This document shows, piece after piece, positions 1-13,667 of a stretch of 17,388 bases of DNA (the stretch's first letter is position 1; each line of letters starts with the position of its first letter). The DNA is from Cephalothrix spiralis (lineage: Eukaryota > Nemertea > Palaeonemertea > Archinemertea > Cephalotrichidae), in the NCBI GenBank assembly GCA_032353305.1, contig JAUCNG010386701.1, forward strand, positions 1 to 17,388, read 5' to 3'. The notes under the pieces are model-generated. The model made no database searches. It saw only the letters and a list, made by a program, of their open reading frames with translations, and was not told the origin of the DNA. The position numbers and the translations under genes are program-made.

Positions 1-1994
1 AAACAGGTAAAACCATATTTATTAGTAACTTTGATATCGAATCCTTTGTCAATTAGAAATTCACAAGTATCCAAATTGCCACCAATTACTGCACACAAAA
101 GTGCATCATCTCCATCTGCATCAATATGATTTTTGTTGTTAGTTAATTCAAACAGAAATTGAACTGTTTGAATATCGGCCAATTCTGCAGATAGTGTTAG
201 GGCTGTCGATCCATGTCTACATTCATGATTAACATCCGCATTATGCTCAACCAAATATCGAACAAGATCGAGATTGCCATTTTTTGCACTGAACATCAAT
301 GATGTCCATTTATTTATGTTCTCATGATCGATATCCGCATTATTTTTAACCAAATATCGAACAACATCGAGATGGCAATTATGTGCACTGGTCATCAACG
401 CTGTATGTTTACCATTATCCTCATGATTAACATCCGCATTGTTTTGAACCAAATATCGAACAACATTGAGATGGCCATTCTGTGCACTGGCTATCAACGC
501 TGTCTGTTTATCATTATCCTCATGATTAATATCCGCATTATTTTCAACCAAATATCGAACAACATCGAGATGGCCATTTTTTGCACTGACCATTAATGGT
601 GTCGATTTATTAATGTTTTCATGATTAATATTCGCATTATTTTCAACCAAATATCGAACAACATCGAGATGGCCATTTTGTGCACTGACCATTAATGGTG
701 TCGATTTATTAATGTTTTTATGATCAATATCCGCATTATTTTCAACCAAATATCGAACAAGATCGAGATTGCCATTTTTTGCACTGAACATCAATGATGT
801 CCATTTATTTATGTTCGCATGATCGATGTCCGCATTATTTTTAACCAAATATTGAACAACATCGAGATTGCCATTTTTTGCACTGAACATCAATGATGTC
901 CATTTATTTATGTTCGCATGATCGATGTCCGCATTATTTTCAACCAAATATCGAACAACATCGAGATGGCCTTTTTGTGTACTGACCATTAATGGTGTCG
1001 ATTTATTAATGTTTTCATGATTAATATTCGCATTATTTTCAACCAAATATCGAACAACATCGAGATGGCCATTTTGTGCACTGGCCATCAACGCTGTATG
1101 TTTATCATTATCCTCATGATTAACATCCGCATTGTTTTCCACCAAAGATCGAACAACATTGAGATGGCCATTCTGTGCACTGGCCATCAACGCTGTCCAT
1201 TTATTAATGTCTTCATGTTCAATGTCCGCATTATTTTCAACCAAATATTGAACAACATCGAAATGGCCATTTTGTGCACTGACCATCAACGATATCCATT
1301 TATTAATGTTTTCATGATTAATGTCCACATTTTTTTCATACAAATATTGAACTACATCGAGATGGCCACCCGAACTACCGAACATCATTGCCGTATTTTT
1401 TTTAACACTTTCGCGGTCAATGTCCGCATTGTTTTCAACTAAATATCGAACAACATTGATATGGTCATTCTGTGCACTGGCCATTAATGATGTCTGTTTA
1501 TCATTATCCTCATGATTAACATCCGCATTGTTCCCAACTAAATATCGAACAACATCGAGATGGCCATTCAGTGCACTGACCATCAATGATGTCCATTTAT
1601 CAATGTTTTCATGATCAATGTCCGCATTATTTTCGACCAAATATCGAACAACATCGAGATGTCCATTTTGTGCACTGACCATTAATGGTGTCCATTTATC
1701 ATTGTTTTTATAATGAATGTCCGCATTATTTTCAACCAAATATCGAACAACATCGAGATGACCATTATGTGCACTGACCATTAATGGTGTCCATTTATTA
1801 TTGTTTTCATGTTGAATGTCAGCGTTATTTTCAACTAAATATCGAACAACATCGAGATGGCCTTTTTGTGCACTTACCATCAACGCAGTATCACCATTGC
1901 TATTATTTGTATCAACGTTTACATTTTCTCGGATTAATAGACTAAGTTTGGCTATATCACCTTTAGATGCTGCTTCAATTAGATCTCTCGACAT
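1..1994 (-). CDS. Ankyrin-repeat protein, partial (C-terminus off the left edge)
   Basis: The minus strand is open from ATG at 1994-1992 to the left edge: 664 codons with no stop and no frame change. The protein begins MSRDLIEAASKGDIAKL, a degenerate first ankyrin repeat. Near-identical 33-residue repeats follow, built on TALMxSAQNGHLDVVRYLVENNADI. Seventeen of these are exactly 99 bp apart (anchor AGATGGCC or variants from plus 1855 down to 271). Two diverged repeats follow (ELADIQTVQFLF; AVIGGNLDTCEFLID), then the start of another. Ankyrin repeats are protein-binding helix-turn-helix stacks, so a scaffold or binding role is known for the fold; the partner is unknown. No signal peptide, membrane segment or other domain is visible. 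I chose this start because it opens the first repeat; in-frame sequence just upstream has no better ATG. No introns are seen, which is unusual beside the split neighbours. The plus-strand ORFs at 324-596, 1017-1442 and 1816-2019 are antisense shadows. Confidence 0.9.
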   Translation of the reverse strand, partial: MSRDLIEAASKGDIAKLSLLIRENVNVDTNNSNGDTALMVSAQKGHLDVVRYLVENNADIQHENNNKWTPLMVSAHNGHLDVVRYLVENNADIHYKNNDKWTPLMVSAQNGHLDVVRYLVENNADIDHENIDKWTSLMVSALNGHLDVVRYLVGNNADVNHEDNDKQTSLMASAQNDHINVVRYLVENNADIDRESVKKNTAMMFGSSGGHLDVVQYLYEKNVDINHENINKWISLMVSAQNGHFDVVQYLVENNADIEHEDINKWTALMASAQNGHLNVVRSLVENNADVNHEDNDKHTALMASAQNGHLDVVRYLVENNANINHENINKSTPLMVSTQKGHLDVVRYLVENNADIDHANINKWTSLMFSAKNGNLDVVQYLVKNNADIDHANINKWTSLMFSAKNGNLDLVRYLVENNADIDHKNINKSTPLMVSAQNGHLDVVRYLVENNANINHENINKSTPLMVSAKNGHLDVVRYLVENNADINHEDNDKQTALIASAQNGHLNVVRYLVQNNADVNHEDNGKHTALMTSAHNCHLDVVRYLVKNNADIDHENINKWTSLMFSAKNGNLDLVRYLVEHNADVNHECRHGSTALTLSAELADIQTVQFLFELTNNKNHIDADGDDALLCAVIGGNLDTCEFLIDKGFDIKVTNKYGFTC
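239..1889 (-). repeat. Tandem 99-bp DNA repeats encoding ankyrin units
   Basis: About seventeen head-to-tail 99-bp units give one 33-residue ankyrin repeat each. The shared anchor falls at 271, 370, 469, 568, 667, 766, 865, 964, 1063, 1162, 1261, 1360, 1459, 1558, 1657, 1756 and 1855. Many units are almost identical at DNA level, and some neighbours share the same variants (for example the TSLMFSAKNGN type near 271, 766 and 865). This suggests recent unit duplication or gene conversion. The outer limits given are approximate. Confidence 0.92.
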
Positions 1995-1999
1995 ACCTC

Positions 2000-2140
2000 T
2001 TAATTTAGTTCCAAGATAAATGATAAATTTAATCCTAATTGCAATTCGGTTTTCTCTACTTTTATTATTTCACGTTCAGCTAAAACTTTTATCGTGTCTG
2101 AATTTAAACCAATATACATGTTCATATAATTGTGACGCAT
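2000..2140 (-). CDS. Possible 46-codon upstream ORF of the ankyrin gene
   Basis: An ATG at 2140-2138 opens 46 codons (starting MRHNYMNMYIGLNSDTIKV) and stops with TAA at 2002-2000. That leaves five bases, GAGGT, before the ankyrin ATG and puts it in a different frame. It could be a translated leader ORF, an unspliced piece of another exon, or the true N-terminus separated by a one- or two-base error. A TATA-like TATATAAA lies upstream on the minus strand at 2165-2158. If that were the real TATA box, transcription would start close to or just past this ATG, and the uORF might be missing from the mRNA. No family is recognised. Confidence 0.3.
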   Translation of the reverse strand: MRHNYMNMYIGLNSDTIKVLAEREIIKVEKTELQLGLNLSFILELN

Positions 2141-3517
2141 TTAAAAATAAATTTGAATTTATATATGTATAGGCAGCGATTTTTTACAATATCTAGTACA
2201 TCGTATCAATGAGAATAAAGGGGTCCCATTATCCTCATTGATTGTATCGATATACAAAATCTTGGGACTATTCAAGAGAATTGGTGCATTCAGGTACACA
2301 TGATGCGCCGAGGTTTAGCTTATAGTCGTTATGGATCAAGTTCTAACCAGATTTTTTTGATAAATCAGAGCGTAACCTACATGTGTGTATACACCTGTTA
2401 TAATATAAAAGATATGCAGGTCGTTACTATCGCAATGGGAGTCGAGCTCTGTTGATTTGAAAATCGTCGATTTTGCGAATAGATAAGAAAACCTCGGCGA
2501 ATCATGTACATCTGCATTGAAAACATTGGGAACATTATTTAAAGTAGACCATATTATATGTTGTACATATTATTTTATTTGAGCGACTATAAACGAAAAT
2601 GTTCACTAGTAAGCAAAGGGTTAGTATATATCTGTACTATGTAATGTACTCAATACTTTTGGAAGGCATGAGATAGCGCAGAAAAAAAGTAAACATTATA
2701 ACGAAATTGCCTTTGCATATAAAGGTTTGTGGCCCCCTCCGCTATTTACTAGGAGACTACGCGCAGTAATGTAGTCGACTCGGATGGCAAGTACAGTATA
2801 CCTTCATTTATCAAGGTACATGCAAAACGAAATATGTTGTAAAGTTAAAAACAAAATAATCCTTGTTTCATGAATGAGGTCCAAAATTCATAAACAGGGA
2901 ATTTGGACGGTTTTCTAATTTAACGTTTGATTTAGTCATATATTAAAATTTTAAAAAATCTAAATTTTTTACCTTTCTTTCTAATTGGCTTATTATATCT
3001 TCGGTTATTATGACCGTATTAAGATAATCAAGATTTTTCCCAAAAAGATAATTAATAAATTATATTTAAAAAAACCAATAGCGATAGATTTTCGAGTAAA
3101 TGGGACCATTTTTGAGCACTTTTAAGAGGTCTAGAAAAGAGTGAATGAATTTTGATTGGTTTTTTTTTCTAGTGTTAAGAAGATCATTCCGTGGCCGTTA
3201 AGCAATAGTGTGCCAAAGGTTGGGTTTTAGTGACTAAAACATTTAAGAGAAATCAGGGAAACCCCTAATATTATGCATTTACTCTGGTAAAAAGTGGCTT
3301 GTGGCTCTCTGAAACTATTGGTACAAATCATGAAATTGAAATGAAAAGTAATTATTCTATTAATACAAAAATGAATGTCATTTAACATTATGTTAATTCT
3401 ATTTTCACGAATTTGAAATATATTATGTGGAAATTACAATTTATTGTCATTGTATGGTGCGACAAATTGTTTTTTTAATCTAACGTTCCTATATTATATT
3501 ATTTTATTTTTTAACAG
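2141..3517. other. AT-rich stretch with no supported gene
   Basis: This is the space between the start of the ankyrin gene and the first visible exon of the next gene. I searched both strands for exons and found no convincing coding segment; stops are frequent. One ORF-like block near 2751-2813 was examined and rejected. If the plus-strand gene below has exons further left, this whole stretch is part of an intron. The string CTTGGGACTAT near 2261 recurs near 5532, hinting at a short dispersed repeat. Confidence 0.5.
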
Positions 3518-4888
3518 ATCAAAATAAAAAGGGCAAAGAACCTTTGGTAAGTAACTTTTCTCATCACCGTTTATCATCCAAATAGCGAGTGCTTAGCGCT
3601 AGAAATCTATCGATCACCCCGATCCTCAAAACCCCTTCAGCGCGAAGTCCTCTGGGTGGGGTGGCATAGCGCTTCATGCACCATAGCGCATTTTTAAAGC
3701 AAGTGTTTTGCTCATTTGTTCCATTTACATTTTTCTATAAAAAAATAATAATCCCCGACCCTATGCCCTATGGGCTATCCATAGTGATCACTTAGCGACA
3801 AGTAGCGATCGAGAAAGTGTACCCGCCTGCGATGCCTAGCACCTCTTTGATTTGACCTCTAGCGCTAGCCCTAAGCATACTATTTTGACCTCCCCTCCTC
3901 CGGTGAATTTCATTGACTCAGTGCATTATTTGCTGTTGCTAGTCAGGGAAACCTGGAAAGTCAGAGAATTAAAAATTTGTCAGGGAAAGTCAGGGAATTC
4001 ATCTTTGTGGTCAGGGAAAATTTTCTGAAATACCAAAAAGTGTCATGTCTTATACTTAACAACTAAAAATTTCTGGCGCCGAAAGCGCAGTTCAGATTTA
4101 TTACGTTGGTTTGTAAGATTTATATAAAAAGTTGAGACTAGCAATTTTACAATACTACAAACAAAATATTTTTGCTTCTCAAGAAATCAATATAATCTAT
4201 GTATAAGAGACTCTAACCATAATAAGTTTTTCACTTTTGGCATGCGCCCTTGCACAAATAAAACTTAAAATTATGAAATCTGATGCCGAGCGCAGCGAGG
4301 CGAGAATTTTTTGACACTTTAAACACCATACTTTAACATGTTAAGATGAATCTATTTTTGTTTAGAAATAGAGTTTCAGATATTATCTGATATTTCGATA
4401 ATGAAAATTAAGAACGTCAGGGAAAGTGGTTAGAAATGGTCATGGAAATTCAGGGAAAGTCAGGGAAAATGATCCTGGTAAATCAGTAGACACCCTGATG
4501 TAAGAAGTTTCCCGCTAAAATGTTGTTACGCTAGTCTTGCTTGAGACTGCTAGTAGTGTGTAGCATGCGTATTTACCTCTGGTTGGGTAGATGCTATCGC
4601 AAAAAAGTACGATTGTCTCACTGATTGTCTGCCCTCCTTGCGGTCTGTTTCAAAACAGCTTGTTGGGAACTTGTTGCCCTCCCAAATCATTAAAAAATCA
4701 TATTGTTACACTGTCACAATATTTCGTTAAACAAAATCGTTGATATTTTTACCATGTCAATATTGTGGTAACGTTGTGTATTTCTCTTCCAGAAGAAAGA
4801 AGGACAACCGCGGTCTGCGAAAAAGGGTCGACCGAAGAAAGCACTTATTGAGTCTGATGAAGAAGATGATGATGAAATGGTTGAATAA
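3518..4888 (+). CDS. C-terminal exons of an unidentified AT-hook-like, acidic-tailed nuclear protein (partial)
   Basis: Two exons are visible. The first is a 29-base microexon (3518-3546) with a T-rich acceptor ending TTTTTTAACAG and a strong GTAAGT donor. The second (4793-4891) follows CTCTTCCAG and carries the stop TAA at 4886-4888. In the shared frame the microexon reads QNKKGKEPL and the last exon begins KKEGQPRSAKKGRPKK. It ends with an acidic run, SDEEDDDEMVE. The KKGRPKK core resembles an AT-hook minor-groove binding motif, and the basic-then-acidic tail is typical of chromatin-associated proteins; both points are inference from composition. The microexon starts with the last two bases of a codon, so at least one earlier exon must exist to the left. 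None was found in 2141-3517. Resemblance to the tails of topoisomerase II or cohesin/condensin subunits was considered but is not good enough for a name. Confidence 0.6.
3590..3877. repeat. Inverted-repeat-bounded block rich in TAGCG motifs
   Basis: TGCTTAGCGCTAG at 3590-3602 is mirrored by CTAGCCCTAAGCA at 3865-3877 (12 of 13 bases pair). Between them TAGCG-type words recur and local GC is higher than in the surrounding intron. It may be a small DNA element inside the intron after the microexon. No target duplication was recognised. Confidence 0.35.
3940..4499. repeat. Dispersed CAGGGAA-type repeat, copy A
   Basis: The block opens with GTCAGGGAAACCTGG and repeated TCAGGGAAA words. In the middle it has GCCGAGCGCAGCGAGGCGAG, and it closes with more TCAGGGAAA words and AGTAGACACCCTGA. 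The same words occur at 10979-11502 and, in part, near 8735-9060, so this is an interspersed family. Its CAGGGTGTCTAC-like end (read on the minus strand) resembles ends of non-autonomous DNA transposons. It sits in the intron between the two visible exons of the acidic-tail gene. Confidence 0.55.
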
Positions 4889-5117
4889 ATGGTAAGGACT
4901 ATCTATTTCCGTATACTATTGGCGGGAATGAGAACATGTCATACGGGACAGTGCTGGACTAACCTCATGGGATTGATGGAAGAGTGGCTACATAGCGTTG
5001 AAAATGACTCTAAGTATAACGTTACGTTACTTAGCGTTAATGGAATATATACGTTTCGTAGCGTTAACAGAATACATGCATATAGGGCACATCACGTAGT
5101 AAAATCTCAGTTTTTTT

Positions 5118-5429
5118 GCGTTCTCCTTTAAATATCTCTGGAAGTACATCACTTTTTTCGGTTCTGAGAAATGGTCTGTACACTAGATTTGATAACGATG
5201 CAAAATTCGTTGATAAAACGCCTTGCGAATTGTAATCACTAAGCATCGTCAGAAAAATTTATCATGTTTCTGACGATGTTAACGTTTTTAAGCTCGCTAC
5301 AGCTGAGTGATTACAAGTCGCAGGGCGATTTAGTCAAAGACTTTTGCATCGTAAACTAATCTAGTGTACAGTCCATTTCTTAGATCTGAAAAAAGTGATG
5401 TACTTCTGGAAATATCTAAAGGAGAACGC
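5118..5429. repeat. Large foldback: 123-base arms and 65-base loop
   Basis: The left arm (5118-5240, from GCGTTCTCCTTTAAATATC to GTAATCACT) pairs with the right arm (5306-5429, from AGTGATTACAAG to GGAGAACGC). A hand alignment gives about 17 differences including one gap in 124 positions. The loop (5241-5305) has its own inverted repeat, CATCGTCAGAAA with TTTCTGACGATG. A 15-base word, CTGACGATGTTAACG, occurs in the loop (5270) and just outside the right arm (5449). This is a foldback-type MITE or a recent inverted duplication. Transcribed, it would form a long double-stranded RNA hairpin. Confidence 0.85.
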
Positions 5430-5561
5430 CAAGAAACGGCAATTTGATCTGACGATGTTAACGCTGAAATGGCCGATCTACATTATTTGACAAAACCTGT
5501 AATGGAAGCATTTTTAACTAATTGACAAAAATCTTGGGACTATCAAATTTGGTAAATCTCG

Positions 5562-6442
5562 GTACCGTAAAACGGGGTGAGTAGGGACAGCGGGGTGACT
5601 AGGGACACTCAATGAAAAAGTTTTTATATTATCTAAAATTTGATGATTTTATGATTTTTTTATTTAAAGGGGTGTGTCTACTCAATGTTCCAAATTGCAT
5701 GCTGGACCAAAATATTGATTCCCTGATTAGAGGTGGTCAAAACTTTCTCTATAGACTTGCAACAATTGAAGTAATCATGTAATAAATAGCTGTGATAAGT
5801 AGCTCTATGTATGCCTCAAATAATAATACCCTTGGAATCTTTCTCGCACATTGCCAATTTTTTTTATTTGAGATCCAATTTTTTTTATCGTCCTTCATCA
5901 TGTACTAAAAACAGTAGTGAAAACATACCGTGAACGTATAAGTTGAAACTTGGGTCGAAATTATACACATAATACGACCATAGCAAATGAAAAGAGCAAT
6001 TCGAGCTACTAAATGCGTGGATTACCTCTAAGAAAGGCATTAGAAAATTTAAAGATGGATTATTCTTAATTTCGAACCTATATGTAATGTACAGTCACAT
6101 AACATAATTAAAAATAATTTATAAAAATATTACTGCTTTTTTTAATGCATTATAGTAGTTATTTGATAGTTCCCTAAGCTGTGTGAGGTGAAACTTGTTC
6201 AAAAACTTGAAATAAGCTAGTGTCCCTACTCACCCCAAAGATCGGGTGAGTAGAGGGACAGACCCAATATTTGGAAAATATAAATGTAAAACGTGTCGCA
6301 GCTAAAAAAATAAATTTGCAGCTAAATAGCTTGTCCCCACGTACACATGTTTTAGACAAAAAATCGGTGTAAAAAAATTCCTTCTTTAAGTTATTGTAAA
6401 AAAACGTCAAAAACTGTCCCGACTCACCCCGTTTTACGGTAC
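5562..6442. mobile_element. Non-autonomous DNA transposon with 29-bp terminal inverted repeats
   Basis: The left end, GTACCGTAAAACGGGGTGAG... (5562-5590), is mirrored at 6414-6442 with one mismatch in 29 bases. Sub-terminal copies of GGGGTGA-TAGGGACA lie at about 5591-5608, 6219-6236 (inverted) and 6245-6262. The ends read GTACCGT...ACGGTAC, so the target duplication could be TA (Tc1/mariner style) or GTAC; the palindrome makes this ambiguous. The 880-base interior is AT-rich with no transposase, so it would depend on enzyme from elsewhere. A minus-strand ORF at 6174-6473 crosses the right end and is not a gene. Confidence 0.8.
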
Positions 6443-6559
6443 TATTGCTGTTATCGCGCTTGACTTGAATCATGAGGTAACTGTTACGAGTAGTGCAAAC
6501 TTTATGGTGCTAAGTTAGACTCTAAAGGAATTGCGAAAGATTTGATGTATGATGCCAGT

Positions 6560-6715
6560 TAATGTAGCATTTCGTTAATAATCTTCGTGAACGAGTTTGC
6601 ATTTAGAGCTCCAGTTCGCAACAATTTGGATCCATTTTAACTGGTGACCTTTCCCTATTATCGCTTAGCTTTATAAGCTCGTTCACGGATATTACTAAAC
6701 CGCAATGTACTTAGT
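6560..6715. repeat. Imperfect inverted repeat around CGTGAACGAG
   Basis: CGTGAACGAG near 6589 is matched by CTCGTTCACG near 6678, with weaker pairing continuing outward (TTAATAATCTT against ATATTACTAA). It looks like a decayed small foldback element in the 3'-UTR intron. The limits are approximate. Confidence 0.4.
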
Positions 6716-7029
6716 AGTCAAGCAGCCAAATATTCAAATTGGGAAAATCAGTTTACCAAACTAACAATCAAGTTCTAATAATTCAAAACTACTAACATCC
6801 CTAGTAAATTACTTGTACTAACAAATTGTTATTTCTCCTTTTCAGCTTGTTTTGTATGCTGTACTCTATGAGAGGATTAATCATGTATCTATAGCTAATA
6901 GATTAATTACAAAAATTCAATGATATTGTATATATATTTATTATATAGATGTATGCGCGCATGTTAGCGTGTTTTATCGCTGTTTTTGTCTTGTAATTAT
7001 ATAATAACAAAAACTTGTGTACATGTGAC

Positions 7030-7035
7030 AATAAA
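7030..7035 (+). terminator. Poly(A) signal AATAAA of the acidic-tail gene
   Basis: A canonical AATAAA lies about 185 bases into the terminal 3'-UTR exon. A T/GT-rich stretch (GTTAATGAGTATTTTTT) follows about 25 bases downstream, as expected for a cleavage site. Confidence 0.5.
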
Positions 7036-7059
7036 TATTTGATTGTCGATTAACGAATA

Positions 7060-8203
7060 GTTAATGAGTATTTTTTAAATATAAAAAACTTTTGATATAT
7101 TGTTATTTATGTTACCTTTTAAAATTAGTTCAAAAATATCATAAAATTAACCTTTCATCAAAATTAAGATGCTTATTATATTTGAAGCTTATAGAAACGT
7201 AACCGGATTTGGTCCACCTCCATAGAGAGGGTGGGAGTTAATGGAGGGTTGAAATTAGATGTATAGCAAAATATTGTAATTTTAATAAGATAAGTTCTGA
7301 TCTTATGTCACTGTTTTGAATGATCCCTCTGTATGAATTTGGCTGTTTTATAAAAACTAGTTCACTCAATTTAGGATTACTTAAAAATAGCCTTTCTGGG
7401 CTCAAAACCCCTTCCAAAATACATTTCTACGGCTAGTTCCCCATTCCCAAAAATCTGGGGGCTTTGAGAAGCATGACGTACTCTAAGATTGAACAGGTGT
7501 TATATAGTAGGGAAATTTTTGGTCTAAAAAAGGTTAGGAAAAGAATACGCGACAATTTCGTTTTATCGCTCTGGGTTAGAATTTTTTAATCAGGGGAAAA
7601 CTATGAAATTGTCCTGAATAAGTCAAGAAAATTGACTGTAACGGTTAACAAAGGATTAGATGACACCCCGTCTCTCTCTGTGTTACAATGTAATAGCAAC
7701 ATCGCTCTACTAACGATAAGTTTTTTATCGCCTGTTCGCCTCGTGTGCGATGAAAATCGCTTTATCGGCTTAAAATTAAACATTTGAATTTTTAATTGAA
7801 ATGAGTATTAAATTAGCACCGTGTGCGTATTTACAAGTGATTTAGTACATATTTACAAAAACATCCAATATTCTTGATATTTGATATAATATATTCGCTT
7901 TTTACAAGAGAATAGTCGATCATACGATTTGGTCAATAATCAATTATTCGCTAGCGATGAAACGATTAGAATCGCCTCTTATACATCAGGCTGTAGTTTA
8001 TAGAGCCCCATCATCTAATCCTTCGTTTACTAAGGTAAAAAAACATAGTGTATATGATCTCATTTTGTAAAGGTTTGGTACTGTTACTTTTATAGAAAAA
8101 CATTCAAATGATTATGAATTCAATTTATTTTATTATACCAATTTGTACCATATGATTGTAATGATGTAACATCAATTTTATTCAATAATTTGTAAATTTT
8201 GAA
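7060..8203. other. Intergenic space before AK3; one inverted-repeat block, no gene seen
   Basis: No exon is supported on either strand. A minus-strand 60-codon ORF at 7601-7783 has no protein-like features and lies in a repeat. The inverted-repeat block at 7644-8030 is described separately. AK3's promoter should lie toward the right end, but no TATA box or other element is clear. Confidence 0.5.
7644..8030. repeat. Possible MITE with GTTAACAAAGGATTAGATGA ends
   Basis: The left end, GTTAACAAAGGATTAGATGA (7644-7663), is mirrored by TCATCTAATCCTTCGTTTAC (8011-8030) with two mismatches in twenty. ATCGCT/GCGAT words recur inside. No transposase and no certain target duplication are seen. Confidence 0.5.
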
Positions 8204-8258
8204 TACGGGCCGTTATTTGTTAGTTCGACCCTTGCTATGCGGATCTCAAAGGCCCGTA
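8204..8258. repeat. Short hairpin TACGGGCC / GGCCCGTA upstream of AK3
   Basis: TACGGGCC (8204-8211) and GGCCCGTA (8251-8258) form a perfect 8-bp stem with a 39-base loop, about 110 bases before the AK3 start codon. It could be a promoter or leader structure or chance; nothing else supports a function. Confidence 0.3.
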
Positions 8259-8307
8259 GGTATAATTTGAGAGATAATTAGAAAATAGAGATAACCTACA
8301 TGTATGA

Positions 8308-13328
<5,021 letters not shown>

Positions 13329-13338
13329 ATTAACGGTA

Positions 13339-13344
13339 AATAAA
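13339..13344 (+). terminator. Poly(A) signal AATAAA of AK3
   Basis: The AATAAA lies 10 bases after the AK3 stop codon (TGA 13326-13328), followed by a T-rich stretch. If used, the 3' UTR would be only about 30-40 bases long. No later strong signal was checked as an alternative. Confidence 0.5.
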
Positions 13345-13556
13345 AATCTTTAGTATTTATATATAAATATGTTTTTCATTTAAATAATATAATTTCTTGG
13401 ATCTCCTGTCTGTTGAAAAAATCATATGGGGCAAGGAACAAGTCTACGATGGTAGATGAATAGCGAAACAAATTTTGATATGGATAAATTCTGACGTAGA
13501 ATCTTGTCTAGATATATCATATATCATAGCAAGATAGCATAGAAAGAAGGTACAAA

Positions 13557-13667
13557 TTACATTTTTGCCTCTTGGGTGCCTACTTGACCCTTCTTAATAC
13601 TCTTCTTAGCTACCATAACTGATATTAAAGTATAAGAAGCCGCAGACAGACCCAAAGTCAGACCCAT
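13557..13667 (-). CDS. Possible 36-residue membrane microprotein
   Basis: The minus-strand ATG at 13667-13665 has a good context (A at -3, G at +4) and opens 36 codons ending TAA at 13559-13557. The product starts MGLTLGLSAASYTLISVMVA, a likely single membrane helix, followed by a lysine-rich tail, KKSIKKGQVGTQEAKM. This layout is common in small mitochondrial or ER membrane proteins. I considered the small ATP synthase accessory subunits but the match is too weak for a name. A possible acceptor (CTTTTTTGTAAG) lies 5 bases before the ATG, so it could instead be the last exon of a longer gene. It sits between AK3 and the nucleoside hydrolase. Chance is possible at this length. Confidence 0.35.
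   Translation of the reverse strand: MGLTLGLSAASYTLISVMVAKKSIKKGQVGTQEAKM

Larger units (their letters stand above)
4889..7040 (+). other. 3' untranslated region with an intron (4892-6845) and terminal exon (6846-about 7050)
   Basis: Three bases after the stop codon a donor reads ATG|GTAAGG (intron from 4892). The matching acceptor is CTCCTTTTCAG ending at 6845, preceded by a perfect TACTAAC branch-point box at 6816-6822, about 24 bases from the AG. The exon that follows has many stops and is U-rich. It ends at a poly(A) signal, so it is best read as a 3'-UTR exon. The junction lies well within 50 bases of the stop and so should not trigger nonsense-mediated decay. The intron holds a foldback and an 880-base transposon. 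Confidence 0.55.

Noticed and set aside
239-1889. Regular repeats considered as a CRISPR array or satellite
   Set aside because: The 99-bp units have no spacers and each encodes an ankyrin repeat in frame.
324-2019. Plus-strand ORFs of 67-141 codons with repeated HQRC-type words
   Set aside because: They are antisense translations of the ankyrin repeats; the minus strand has one continuous frame with clear ankyrin motifs.
2751-2813. Possible exon (ACTAG|GAGACT... to ATCAAG|GTACAT) upstream of the 3518 microexon
   Set aside because: The acceptor tract is poor, and its open frame ends in phase 0, which does not match the phase 1 needed before 3518.
4793-4888. Assignment of the acidic tail exon to topoisomerase II, a cohesin/condensin subunit or PDS5
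   Set aside because: Only general basic/acidic composition agrees; no diagnostic motif is visible, so it was left unnamed.
4889-5246. ORFs at 4889-5131 (+) and 5064-5246 (-)
   Set aside because: The first lies in a probable 3'-UTR intron and begins at the donor; the second crosses an arm of the foldback. Neither looks protein-like.
6174-6473. 99-codon minus-strand ORF
   Set aside because: It spans the right terminal repeat of the 880-bp transposon and has no transposase or other recognisable sequence.
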